From Hydrangea macrophylla (taxonomy: Eukaryota; Streptophyta; Magnoliopsida; Cornales; Hydrangeaceae), in assembly GCA_033977485.1 (NCBI GenBank), contig CM066994.1, forward strand, positions 23,280,681 through 23,344,680: a DNA stretch of 64,000 nucleotides, read 5' to 3'. This document shows, piece after piece, positions 11,271 through 23,700 of the stretch. The translations under genes and the position numbers were made by a program. Position 1 is the stretch's first letter. The number at the start of each line of letters is the position of its first letter. The notes beneath the pieces are model-generated. The model was not told the origin of the DNA. It searched no databases and worked only from the letters and a program-made list of their open reading frames with translations.

Positions 11271-13673
11271 GTAATTGAAGTAAGTTGTCAAATGGATACT
11301 TCAAATACTTGATGCATCGATTTTGAAGTTTCTGACCATATCTGTAATTGTTGCAGGTGTTCAGATAAATCAGATAATGCAATGATTAGAGGATCAAATT
11401 TGTTTTTGGGATCTGATGCAAGAAGTTGCGATTAGATTAGTAGTTTTATTTGTAATAAAACTTTGAAGTCATCAGATTTGATTTTAGTTTTGAATTAATG
11501 AATAACAGTTATTCCTTTGATTCTGGTATTGAATGGTTGATAAAAGAAGATGTTCTTTTATGTGTGTATGATAACTTGTCAAGCAAGTATGTTATTGTTT
11601 ATTCCGGTTTCTCGTAAATTATCTAACGTAGTATTTCAATTGACCCACTGGTGTTTTGTAATCTAAAAGGATAGGACCTTCAAACTAATCCTATAAGCCA
11701 TTGGCATGTTAGATTATGTTAATCTAAATAGGATAGATAGGGTGCGAAGGACGAGATCCTAAACTCATTTGGTTGTTGAAAAACCATTGCCTATCTGTTA
11801 ATCCTATTTAGAGGGTAATATAATCATGATATCTTTTCTTTAAAAGATCATATATCCAAAGATATAGTAGAATTAGGGCATATTAACGTATGCGGATCAA
11901 TAAACATTAGAGTTAGAAGTAGTTATGACTATTTCAGATACTGATACTGATATAGATTTATCTATTGCACCGTAAGCCTCAATACTTTGGAGAAATTCAA
12001 AGGATTTTGGAATATGGAGCTGATGATAAAGAATATCATTACCTTTTGATTTGATCAAAATGGTGAGTATCTGTCTAATGAGTTTATTATCCATATGAGA
12101 CAAGAATAAGATTCTTTCTCGGTTGCCTGCACTAAGCGTGAATTTGCGAAATGGTGTAGCGAAAAGAAGAAACTGGTTTTCTTTTAGGTATGACTGGGTC
12201 ATGAGATGAGTTATTTGGAGTTACTGCTACTTTTGATATTTCTCTTTGGAAACTACAATGTATATACTTAATCTTATTCGAAGCAAATCTATCCTATAGG
12301 CAACTCTGAAGTTGTTGAAAGGATGCAAATCCTGTTTCATGGAAACTTTGGATAACGTTGTCTGGGATTCGTGCACAAGGGAAAGATGAGTGGTTTGGAA
12401 TTAAGATTGAAAGTATGATACTTTTGTAGGATATCCAAAGAGGAAGATAATTCTTGAGAAAAAAAGAATAAAGGTATTAGTCTCTCAAAGCAATTTATAA
12501 ATTATTCAAACTAGAATTTACTATGCCTTTATCTATTCCTGCACCAGTACCTCATCGTAGTGGGAGGATTGTTAGCTAAGCTGATAGATTCTTTGAATCT
12601 GATCCTTCTAATTACAAATAGGCAATGTCCGAAGGAGATTTGGAGCATTGAACCATAAATGTTGAAGTTGGAGAGTTTGTACTCCAATCATGTCCGGGTA
12701 TTTAGTAAATACTTTTGCCTATAGGGTGTATAAGTGTTTACAAAAGGAAAAGAGGATGATATCGGAAGGTAAAGCAAGGCTATTATAGCTATGCTTGATT
12801 CCATTAGAATCCTTTTCTCCATTGCTGTAAATCTCAATTCTGAGATTTTGTAGATAGATGTCAAGATAACTTTTGTGAAAGATAATTTTGACCTGGACAT
12901 CTGCATACAGCAATCGGATAGTTTCGTGGTTAATGGTGGGGAAGTTTTGGTATGTGAGTTGCATAAGTCTGTTGACTTAAGCAAACATACAGAGATATGA
13001 ACGTCTGGTTTTGACCTAGTAGTCAAAATATTTTAGATTCGTCTAAAATAAGGATGTGTCTTGTGTTTACAAGATGTTTGTTGTACAGGAAGCGTGGTGG
13101 TAATTATAGTTTCTAAATGTTGATGATATCTTTTATCATTGAGAATGATAAAGCTGTATTGTCAATAGTTGAGGTTAAGTTATTTAGTATACTTGATATT
13201 TGTAATCTAGGAGAGGCAAGCTATATTCTATGAGCTGTGCTCATTCGAGATCGTAAAGTTGAAGATAATGAGATTATCTCCGACTTCTAATATTGGTAAG
13301 TTACTGACCAATTTTGACGTAGGAAATTTCTAGATAGGGTTCTGACCCTTGGACTTGTCCCAGTAATCTCTCAGGTCTAGTGTCTTAAGACACAAGGTGA
13401 GAGAGGTCGTATGGAAGGTATACCATATGCTTTAGCTGTGGGCAGCCTCATGTATGCGACATTAGGTACTGGACATCTGTTATACCGATAGGGTTGTTTG
13501 ACAGATATCCAAACTATGTTCAGTTTGATGAACAGTCGTAGAGCATATTCTCAAGGGCTTGAGAAGAACTAGAGGGTATATGCTGGGCTATGGTGTTTTG
13601 GACTAAGTTCAAATTAGCCGTGCAGAATTATGATTTTCTAATCAGATTTGGATTTTGAGAAGGTCAAAATCTG
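11271..13673 (+). pseudogene. Copia pol remnant, interrupted by the nested element
   Basis: Protein-like scraps of Copia pol appear on the plus strand. Examples are a pre-RT linker with PAPVPHRSGRIV (about 12540-12575), an RT segment with ITFVKDNFDLDICIQQSDSF near 12865-12925, GEVLVCELHKS after it, and LGEASYIL near 13210-13235. Stops and frameshifts are frequent. The frame is cut at 13678 by the GTAGT target site of the 24-kb element and resumes at 38032. No active site survives intact. Confidence 0.65.
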
Positions 13674-13678
13674 GTAGT
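13674..13678. other. Target site duplication of the 24-kb element, left copy (GTAGT)
   Basis: GTAGT here matches GTAGT at 38027-38031 exactly. This fixes both ends of the nested element and shows it is a single insertion with both ends intact. Confidence 0.95.
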
Positions 13679-16295
13679 TGTGGATACCGGCATTTGGGAT
13701 CACTTTTAAAACATTTTCAAATTTCAAATTCAAATACGAGTCGCCATTTAATTTTTTAAAGGGAAATTAAGAAACCATTTTTAAAAGCAACCGATCTTTT
13801 GCGAAACCAAAGATAATCTGGGTCCGGGAATTATGGAATGAAAGGGGAAGGAGCCCCGCGGACTAAAACACCCCCTTTCATCCTATCTCGTGATAAGCCT
13901 CTACTCATCATCCTATTTAATCGAATTAATAATCTAAGCATTCCCTCAACTAATACATAGATATAAGTATATATATCACAAGCATGTCAAAAGGGTGCAA
14001 AATTGCTAATGATAAAATATCATTCATAAGTCACATAATTCAAATAGCAAGCAAAATGATGTGCAAGTAGGGAACTAGAGAACTTACCCAGGATCCAGCC
14101 GCGAAATGGGAAACGTGCAATGCACATAAAGAATAAAAATCCTAGAAAAATGTCTCTAATCACATATACACATAAGGCAAGACCTAAGCTAAGGTGTCGC
14201 GCATGGAGTCGAAAATCAATAAAATCAACAAATGAAATAAACTAGAGAAGAGATAAGAAGTCATACCTCCAAAGCGCTACAAAACAAAGGTTAGTCCACA
14301 TGCTTCACACAATAATATGACATCAAATAATCAATCCTAAGATTCTAGCTTAAATCTATCAAGCGTGGGAAGATTTGACAAAACTATGAATTCCTTTTGA
14401 CTAGTTGGAGTCATAGCACCTTTAATAAATATACAAGCCTCAACTAGGAGCCAATGTAATGTCCATATAGGGGTTCTATAATCCCAACACGATCATGATG
14501 AATCCATGTTTATATTCAATTAGATTCAACTAAGCCTAATTTTACCCAAGAACTAGTCCTAACCATAAGCATCAATACATGAATGAATGAATATTGGACA
14601 AGAATGAGATATGAATTTATTCACTAATTTGGATCACTTAGCCTCTGGATTTAAGCTAAATTATCATTATTCAAAACATGATTTGGGTCCCAAGACATTA
14701 GGAAACCATTTAAGTTAAAATCAATGAGACTAGACAAAACAGTGACTGTTTTTCCTAAATTACAGAGAGCAGACCAGATTTTAAAAGGTAGAAAAACCAT
14801 ACTTCCAACGGTTGGATCTTAATGATTTTTGGATATGATATGCCTCTGTGAGTTTAGTTTCTAACCTAAAAAGAAAATTGAAAATTGAACGATTAGATCT
14901 CTGGGAATATGGAAAACATTAGACATCACTCAGGAATCTACAACTCTCTGTCCAGAGATTTTGTACGATTTTCTAAAAATAGCCAAAAAAATGAGAAACA
15001 CTTAGATCTTTGTAGGGTATCTTCCTAACACATTAAAGTAAGGAGGGTCATCTTTTTCCTATTTCTTCTCCCAGAGGTTTAAATATCCTACTCACATCCT
15101 TAGAAAAAATTATTAGAGGCCGAGGAAGTTCGACTAAGGTTCTGATTTATTAATTTTAAAACTGGGTTACTGTTCTGAAATCTTGGACAGAGAGTTGCTT
15201 ATTTTGAAATCATAAGACCAAACCATTCTAAGCATGGAATTTCATCAAAACAAAAATTACAGAGGTGCTTAAATGAGTTATGAACACCCTCCAATTGGTC
15301 TCATCCAATTTCCAATGAACTACGATTTTATAAAAATCTTTGATCACAATTGGTTTATGGATTCATTGCACCTTTGTTAAATTGATGTTCATATTTCGAA
15401 TCAAACTTGATCCATGATTCTAGAGAGAACTAGGATAAAGTATGATTGTGATCACTGGAGTAAATAATGAAATATGAAGAGATTCATAGATTTAACCTTA
15501 ATGGATTTCCATCATAGATCTCATAGCAAGAGAATCCTAAGGTCTTATTCAATCTTATGAACTCTTGAATATACAAGTTCCCTAGATTTCAACAGACAAA
15601 CTATGAAGACTTACATCTAAATCTTCTCTCAAACATATGATCCTTGAGGAAATTAGAACTATGATATACTATTCTCCTCTCAAATTAATGGTCCTTGGAG
15701 ACTCAATGAGACCCAAATCTACTCAAATCTCTATGGAATATAGTATGGATTCCATAAGATTCCTAGTAGAGAGATCAAAGTCATGAGCTAAGACTTGAAC
15801 CCAATCAACTATGTGTAGATATGACCATGACCAATCTTAATTCCCATATAAATCATAGGATCATAAGGGACTAGAGGATCAAACTCAAAGAGATCTAATG
15901 AGATATTGAAGATCTCATAGATCTTATGAGAAGAATATAACAAAAGAAATGAAATCAAAGGTTATTTGGAAATTTCAAGTCAAAACTCTTTTAATCTTAA
16001 ATCCAAAACTCTATTTAGACTCAAATCAATGAAAATAACACATGATAATTCAATCACAAATTCTATGTGGTGTGTGATGAAATGAGCTAAGAAGAGAGGT
16101 TTTGAAAATGTGTAAAGTTCCTAGAACTATGAACTTGTGATTGAATTTCCCTAATTCTACCAAGGATTGAGAGGTTACCTCTATGACCTCAAGGATTTCT
16201 TCAATTTATTGGGAAGCTCTTCCACAATCTTCAAGTTCTTCTTCCAATTCTTCAAGAAAACTCTTCTTTCTTCTCTCAATTCTCTCTCTATTATA

Positions 16296-16335
<40 letters not shown>

Positions 16336-17095
16336 ATCTCTCTAAGATTTTTAAGTGAAAACTTTAAAAGTGAGAGTCAAGTCCCAATAATGGAGATGAA
16401 GGCCTGCTTATAAAGACCAACATGTCAAGGTTAAATGGGTAAATTCGGGTGAAAACCCATGTTAAAAGTTTTCTTCTAGAACATGTGAGAAAAGCAGTCT
16501 GTTACAGTGCGCGGCACTCGATGAATGCTTGCGGCACTCAGTGAGTGCCGCCGGCTTTCCCGCGTGCCGCGGCTAACATAATTTTGCCCTTTTTTTTTTT
16601 TTTATAATTTTCAATGTGTATATTAACAAAAACTTAATTTTTGGTAAAATTACATTTAAATGCGTATATTTGTAGTATATTTCATTACAAATACATGCAT
16701 TTATGTAGTTTAATGTATCATTTCTTTTCTCTTTTCTTTTTATCTTCTTTTCAAAAATTCCTTTTTTCAAAATCCCTTTTCATTTTCTCCTTTTCTTTTT
16801 CTCTTTTTTTTTTTCCTTTCTATCACTTATTTCACAGCTTTCTTTCATATCTTTATTTCTCAGGATGAATTCCCAGACTGATTTTCTTATACGTTCTTCA
16901 ACATTCGAGTTTCTCTGGAATACACAATTTCTCCTTCTCTTTCTTATTTTGAACTTTGAAATTTGTCTTGAAGAATCTTTGAAAGTTTTGAATTTTTTGG
17001 AAAATCTTCGAATTTCACCGGTCATCGTCATCATCGGTCTTTTATAGGTAACCAATCCCTGGATTTGACATTTGGTCAAAATCGGGGTGTCTACA
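13679..17095 (-). repeat. 3' LTR of the 24-kb element
   Basis: On the minus strand it runs from TGTAGACACCCCG (17095) to TATCCACA (13679). A palindrome cluster lies at 16509-16575, the TATA box CTTTATAAG at 16407-16415, and a CT microsatellite at about 16299-16332. It keeps about 66 bp near 15045-15110 that the other LTR lacks. Confidence 0.95.
16407..16415 (-). promoter_or_regulatory. TATA box of the 3' LTR
   Basis: CTTTATAAG on the minus strand lies about 95 bp downstream of the GGCACTCA palindrome cluster. The same arrangement occurs in the other LTR at 37296-37304. Confidence 0.65.
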
Positions 17096-17109
17096 GTTTG
17101 CCCCTCTTC
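17096..17109 (-). other. Polypurine tract of the 24-kb element
   Basis: On the minus strand GAAGAGGGGCAAAC directly abuts the 3' LTR start TGTAGACACC. This is the expected plus-strand primer position. The second Tat-type element has the near-identical AAGAGGGGCAAAC at 55543-55555. Confidence 0.85.
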
Positions 17110-17513
17110 GGCAGATCTTGTAAAGCAACGCGTATCACAAGTGAATGTCGAATCCTGTGTGAAAGAAAAGCCTTTGACCAAGCGGTCGAATCCAGGTAAA
17201 AAACAAAAGTGCGTTACAAAAGTCGGGTGCGCAGAGAGCCAAAAGCTGGTTGTGCTCAATGGTGAGCTGCCTACGTATCCCATCGGGAATTAGAAGCGGA
17301 CATAGTTCGGGCATAGGACAACACATAAAATGCAAATAACCACACAGATGTACTCCTATCTTATCATGATGCATATGCTCGAATTTCATATCTCATGCTC
17401 CTGAATGTAATGATCCGGAGTCAAGTTGCTCTTCCTATTATCAGAAATGCGCCTTATGCTTTAAATTCTCCAGTTATGTTATAGTTTTATTCTTGGGAAC
17501 ATGTGTTTCGAGG
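17110..17513. other. 3' untranslated stretch of the 24-kb element
   Basis: No gene is seen. It contains the phrase GCTGCCTACGTATCCCATCG (17268-17287), which recurs in variant form at 26540-26700 and, inverted, at 55314-55330. Confidence 0.5.
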
Positions 17514-18830
17514 AATCATCTGATCGACTGAGCCGCTTCACGCCTTACACTCCATAGTCGAATCAGGTAGCACGCTGAAAGATTGAGTCGCTTCACGCCT
17601 TTCACTCCATAAAAAATCATCTGATCGAGTGAGCCGCTTCACGCCTTACACTCCATAGTCGAATCAGGTAGCACGCTGAAAGATTGAGTCGCTTCACGCC
17701 TTACACTCCATAATCCTCCAAAAATCATCTGATCGACTGAGACGCTTCACGCCTTACTCTCCATAGTCGAATCAGGTAGCGCGCTGAAAGATTGAGTCGC
17801 TTCATACCTTACACTCCATAATGCACCAAAAAATCATCTGATCGACTGAGATGCTTCACGCCTTACTCTCCCTAGTCGAATCAGGTAGCACGCTGAAAGA
17901 TTGAGTCGCTTGATGCCTTACACTCCATAATCCTCCAAAAATCATCTAATCGACTGAGACGCTTCACGCCTTACTCTCCATAGTCAAATCAGGTAGCACG
18001 CTGAAAGATTGAGTCGCTTCACGCCTTACACTCCATAATCCTCCAAAAATCATCTAATCGACTGAGATACTTCACGCCTTACTCTCCATAGTCGAATCAG
18101 GTAGCACGCTGAAAGATTGAGTCGCTGCACACCTTACACTCCATAATCCTCCAAAAATCATCTGAGTGACTGAGATGCTTCACGCCTTACTCTCCATAGT
18201 CGAATCAGGTAGCACGCTGAAAGATTGAGTCGCTTCACGCCTTACACTCCATAAAAAATCATCTGATCGACTGAGACGCTTCACGCCTTACTCTCCATAG
18301 TCGAACCAGGTAGCATGCTGAAAGATTGAGTCGCTTCATGCCTTACACTCTATAATCCTCCAAAAATCATCTGATCGACTGAGACGCTTCACGCCTTACT
18401 CTCCATAGTCGAATCAGGTAGCACGCTGAAAGATTGAGTTGCTTCACACCTTACACTCCATAATCCTCCAAAAATCATCTGAGCGACTGAGATGCTTCAC
18501 GCCTTACTCTCCATAGTCGAATCAGGTAGCACGCTGAAAGATTGAGTCGCTTCACGCCTTACACTTCATAATCCTCCAAAAATCATCTGATCGACTGAGA
18601 CGCTTCACGCCTTACTCTCCATAGTCGAACCAGGTAGCATGCTGAAAGATTGAGTCGCTTCATGCCTTACACTCTATAATCCTCCAAAAATCATCTGATC
18701 GACTGAGATGCTTCACGCCTTACTCTCCATAGTCGAATCAGGTAGCACGCTGAAAGATTGAGTTGCTTCACGCCTTACACTCCATAATCCTCCAAAAATC
18801 ATCTGATCGGCTTAGACGCTTCATGCCGAT
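17514..18830. repeat. 108-bp dimeric tandem array, about 12 units
   Basis: Starts of AATCATCTGATCGACTGAG-type units occur at 17514, 17615, 17723, 17832, 17940, 18048, 18156, 18257, 18365, 18473, 18581, 18689 and 18797. Nine of the twelve periods are exactly 108 bp, one is 109 and two are 101. Each unit is two related halves: GACTGAGACGCTTCACGCC... and GATTGAGTCGCTTCACGCC.... The 101-bp units lack the TCCTCCA filler. Tandem arrays in this position, just before the 3' LTR, are known for Tat/Ogre elements and can seed satellites. Confidence 0.95.
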
Positions 18831-18849
18831 TCCTAATTTTAGTTCTCTT

Positions 18850-20190
18850 TTAGGGGTTACCTTATGTTTTCGAGATTCAATTTCGAATTACTTTTCCTAA
18901 ATCTGGGAGCACTTGGATTCGTATCTGCTTTCAATCTCTGAAATTGAGGATCTAAATCGGCTCAATTCTCCCATAATCTAGAGTCTACCAGATTCAATTC
19001 CAAAATCAGGAGTCAATTAGGCTTTGATCAAATCCAAATTATTTTAAAATCCGAAGTCAATTAGACTCAACTTTATTCAAATTTCCAAAATCCGGAGTCA
19101 TTCAGACATCAAAATTTTAAAATCCAGAGTCATTCAGGCCCAAACCACATCAAATTTTCAAAATTCGGAACCATCCAGGCTCCAATTCATTTATTTTTCC
19201 AAGATTCGGAGTCAATCAGGCTCTTATCAAATCAAATTTCTAAGTTCGGAGCTAATCAGACTTCAACAAATCAATCTTTTCAAAATCCGAATCATCTCAA
19301 TTTTCTTAATTCTGGAGTCAATCAGACTCTAATTAAATCAAATTTTCAAAAATCCAGAGCCGATGAAACTCCAATTTATTCACTTCCCAAAATTTGGAGT
19401 AAATTAGACTCCAATTAAAATCGAAATGTCGAAAATTCTGGAGTCAATCAGACTCCATTTACATTAAATTTTCAATATCTGGCATTGGTCAGGTTTTGAT
19501 TTTTCAATTTTGCGGAATCAGGAGACAACTGAGCTCAAATCAATTTTCAAAGGATTGGAGCCAATCAGGTTCAAATCAAATCAATTTTCACAAATTTCGG
19601 AGTCAATCAGACTCCAATCAAATCGATTTTCAAAAAATCGGGAATCAATCAGATTCAAAATTCCAAAAATTCAGAGTCCTGTAGACTTAAATCAAAAACT
19701 TTCAAAATCTAGAGTCATTTAAGCCCAAATTATTTAATTTACAAAATCCGGAGTTATTCAGACTCTAATCAAATCAATTTTCAAAAATCTGGAGCCAATC
19801 AGACTCCAATCAAACCAAATCTTTCAAAACCTGGCGTCAATCAATCTCCAATCAAATTAAATTGCCAAAAAGTTCGGTGCCTGATTAGATTCCAATTTGT
19901 TTAACTTTCCAAAATCGGGGTCGATTAGACTTCTAATCAAATTTGTTTTCAAACAATCCGGAGCCTGATTAGATTCCAATTTATTCAACTTCCCAAATCG
20001 GGGTCGATTAGACTCCTAATCAAATTTGTTTTCAAAAATTCGGAGCCTGATTAGATTCCAATTTATTCAATGTCCCAAAATCCGGAGTCAATTAGACTCC
20101 AATTAACATCAAAACTTCAAAATTTTGGAGTCAATCAGACTCTAAACACATCAGATTTTCAATATCTGGAGTCTATTTGACTCAATTTAG
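18850..20190. repeat. Degenerate tandem array of roughly 60-70-bp units
   Basis: A diverged unit of the form CGGAGTCAATCAGACTCCAA ... TCAAATTTTCAAAAT recurs about 20 times. The core GGAGTC-AATCA-GACTCC is an inverted repeat. Length and sequence vary much more than in the neighbouring 108-bp array, implying greater age. Frames at 19496-19722 are by-products. Confidence 0.8.
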
Positions 20191-20384
20191 TTTATTTGCC
20201 GAAACTGGGTAATTTTTGAAAAAAATTCCTCACAATCAGGGTCATTTTGATTTGTAAAAGGGCTTAAGAACTCATTTTTCAAACTCCGGGGGTCCTTTCG
20301 AAACGAGGGAAAAACTTTGAGGACATGGGAGCAAAATTCGATGGTATTCATTATAAATATGAAAATTAGGAGGAAGAGGGCCAC

Positions 20385-20510
20385 CTGGCACACGCGGCGG
20401 CACTCGGTGAGGAGGAGCGGCACTCACTAAGTGCCGGCCGGCATTGTATCAACTGCCGCGTGGCACTCACTGAGTGCCGGCGCCTTTTCGTCGAGTGCCG
20501 GCCTGTCTAG
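20385..20510. promoter_or_regulatory. Palindrome cluster at the promoter of the plant-mobile-domain gene
   Basis: Contains GGCACTCGGTGAGGAG, GGCACTCACTAAGTGCCGG, GGCACTCACTGAGTGCCGG and TTTTCGTCGAGTGCCGG in 125 bp. A weak TATA-like TTTAAA follows at 20518-20523. The right half matches the promoter cluster of the next gene (24770-24855) almost word for word. It also resembles the LTR cluster on the other strand. Confidence 0.7.
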
Positions 20511-20766
20511 CAGTTTGTTTAAAGCTTGATTCTTCTTCTTCCTTTTCATTCTATTCCCTTTTTATTTCGGATTTCTCTCCAAGACTCTCTTCCTCTTGGT
20601 TCTTCACTCAAGAATCCAACAATCAACAAGGTATGCTCACTTTTCTAACCATCAAGATCACAACTTTGTTTGATTTTATACTTGAAATCATGATCATTTT
20701 CATATTTCTCCCACAAATTCCATATGAAACTTTAGCTTTCTTCTTCTTTTGCTTGTAGATCCTACA

Positions 20767-23700
20767 ATGGTTAGTGGCTCAGGGTCCTATGGTCCTCCCA
20801 AGAAGAAGTATAAGCCCCACCCTGGCCATAACTCATCGGTTTTACTTGCCGACCCCGGGGCACATATCTCGGCACGAGCATTCAACAGATTGGTATACTC
20901 CCAAAACCCCTCTTTTTTATGCTTATGCAATGCAATACAACCCATGATGAACAATGCATGTATTAGTGCCCCCATAACTTTGTGTATTTGAATGTATTAA
21001 AACTTATTTACGACATCCCCTCTTCTTGAATTGATTTTCTTGTCATGATTTTGGGGTTCAATGCTTGGTGTTGTGCTTTTTGCTTATCGCCCTTATTTGG
21101 ATTCATTAATTTTCCATGCTCATAAATTCCCTTATTCCATTTATCCATTTCTAAGGAGGGTTGTACCGACCTTAATCTTTTACTGAACTAAAAACCTATT
21201 GACAATGAGTTGCTTACACTCGGAGAAAATTTTCTTATTTTCAAAACAAACGAGTCACTTAGACTTGGAAGAATTTTCTTGTTCTCATACAATGAGTCGC
21301 TTAGACTCGGAAGAATTTTCTTATTTTCAAAAAATGAGTCGCTTAGACTCGAAAGAATTTTCTTAATTTCAAAACAAACGAGTCGCTTAGACTCGAAAGA
21401 ATTTTCTTATTTTCAAACAACGAGTCGCTTAGACTCGGAAGAATTTTCTTATTTTCAAACAATGAGTCGCTTAGACTCGAAAGAATTTTCTTATTTTCAA
21501 AACAAACGAGTCGCTTAGACTTGAAAGGATTTTCTTATTTTCAAACAACGAGTCGCTTAGACTCAAAAGGATTTTCTTATTTTCAAACAATGAGTCACTT
21601 AGACTCAGAAGAATTTTCTTATTTTCAAACAACGAGTCGCTTAGACTCGAAAGGATTTTCTTATTTTCCAACAACGAGTTGCTTAGACTCGAAATGATTT
21701 TCTTATTTTCAAACAATGAGTCACTTAGACTCGGAAGAATTTTCTTATTTTCAAACAATGAGTCACTTAGACTCGGAAGAATTTTCTTATTTTCAAACAA
21801 ACGAGTCGCTTAAACTCGGAAGAATTATCTTATTTTCAAACAACGAGTCGCTTAGACTCGAAAGGATTTTCTTATTTTCAAACAACGAGTCGCTTAGACT
21901 CGAAAGGATTTTCTTATTTTCAAACAATGCATCACTTAGACTCGGAAGAATTTTCTTATTTTCAAATAAACGAGTCGCTTAGATTCGAAAGAATTTTCTT
22001 ATTTTCAAACAACGAGTCGCTTAGACTAGAAAGGATTTTCTTATTTTCAAACAACGAGTCACTTAGACTCGAAAGGATTTTCTTATTTTCAAACAATGAG
22101 TCACTTAGACTCGGAAGAATTTTCTTATTTTCAAACAACGAGTCGTTTAGACTCGAAAGGATTTTCTTATTTTCAAACAACGAGTCGCTTAGACTCGAAA
22201 GGATTTTCTTATTTTCAAACAATGAGTCGCTTAAACCCGGAAATCAGAACTTTATTTGAGTTGCTTAGACTCGGAGATCACCACTTATTTTTTCTTTTTC
22301 AAAGAATCTGATTACTTATTTTCTTTCATTCTCTTATATGCATAATTTTTGTATTTTTTTTTGTGTCCTTTTTCCTGCAGATTCTAGAATTTGTCCTCAA
22401 AGGCCATGGGAGCATGGCTCACGGCCGGAGATGGTACGAGGAACTTTCTGACGAGGTTAGGACCCTGGTCAAGAATGCTGGATTCGGGCTCTTTGCATTA
22501 CTTTTAGAGAAGAGTTCGAACGATAGGACTCATATCCAGGCCTTAGCAGAGAGATGGTGGGATACAACAAATACCTTCCACATGCCCTTTGGGGAGATGA
22601 CGATGACTCCTCTGGATTTTGCTATGATTACATGCATTCCGTTCGGCGGCCTTCCCATTGCTCGCTATGACGATCTCCAGACTCGTCATGAAGAGATTAT
22701 CAACTTACTCGAGGCTCATCCAGGAGAGTTCATAGTACCCGCAAAATGGTTCCTGGATACTTTTAAGGGTCAGGTCTTTATTGACGACCAGATGGCTAGG
22801 GCTTTCATTATGTACGTGCTGGGTTGCTCGCTGATGAGCACGAAGGGGGATACGATAAACCTCGGGTACTTGGCTTCTCTTACAGACATTGACCGCATCT
22901 CCCAGTACAACTGGGGAGGGGCAGGGCTGGCCACTCTTTACAACCATATCAGTGAGGTCTCCAGGGGAAACTCACCTTCCACTGGCGGGTACTGGAGAGC
23001 TTGGGAGGTAAAATTTTTCTATTATATTTCAATCACACTTTTATTTTATTCATCTCTTCCGATTTTATTTTGAAAACCAAATTCACTATTTTTTTCTTTT
23101 TCTCTTGCAGATATGGTCTCATGAATACCTTCGCATGAGGGTTCCCAATACTCGGAAAAGTGAGGTTGCGATCATGCCTCGGGGTTTGAAATGGAGGAAA
23201 GGAGCGACAGGCCAAAAAGTCAGGGCCCACGACTTTGTAGGTTACAGAAACCTCCTCATCAACTTACGTGAGGTTCATGTGGTGTGGAAACCTTGGGAGG
23301 CAGCCCTTCCAGAAGCCAGCGCAGAAATCCAAGCTACTGTGGGTTTCTCCAGAATGAGGATCCTGATGGTGGGGGAGGCGTGTCGGGAGTGGTACCTTGG
23401 CGAGAGGGTAACTAGGCAGTCACTTGATGCCCCTGCCTTTTATGTGCCTAGGGCTCCTCCTGCTACTGTGAGGAGCATTAAGACCTTGGATCATGAGGAC
23501 CTCATCGCTGCTCTAGGTGGGGAGAACATTACAAATTATTTGGACGATCTACACGGCTACCCAATCTTTAGATTGAATTCCCTCATGCACAACTTTCCTC
23601 TTATGGATGTTACCCGGGTAACAGATATTTCATTATTTTCATTTTCTTTTAAAATTTTCCTTTTATTTTGCAATAATACTCACATAGACTTGAATCCCCC

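Noticed and set aside
12688..13026. 112-codon minus-strand frame
   Set aside because: Antisense shadow of the Copia RT remnant.
17514..18830. CRISPR-like array
   Set aside because: Units are contiguous tandem repeats without unique spacers, in a plant retrotransposon.
21210..22311. Several 70-110-codon frames on both strands (ENKKILSSLSDS-type and SLRLERIFLFSNNE-type)
   Set aside because: They are a by-product of a 42-bp repeat whose length is a multiple of three. The region fits as an intron.
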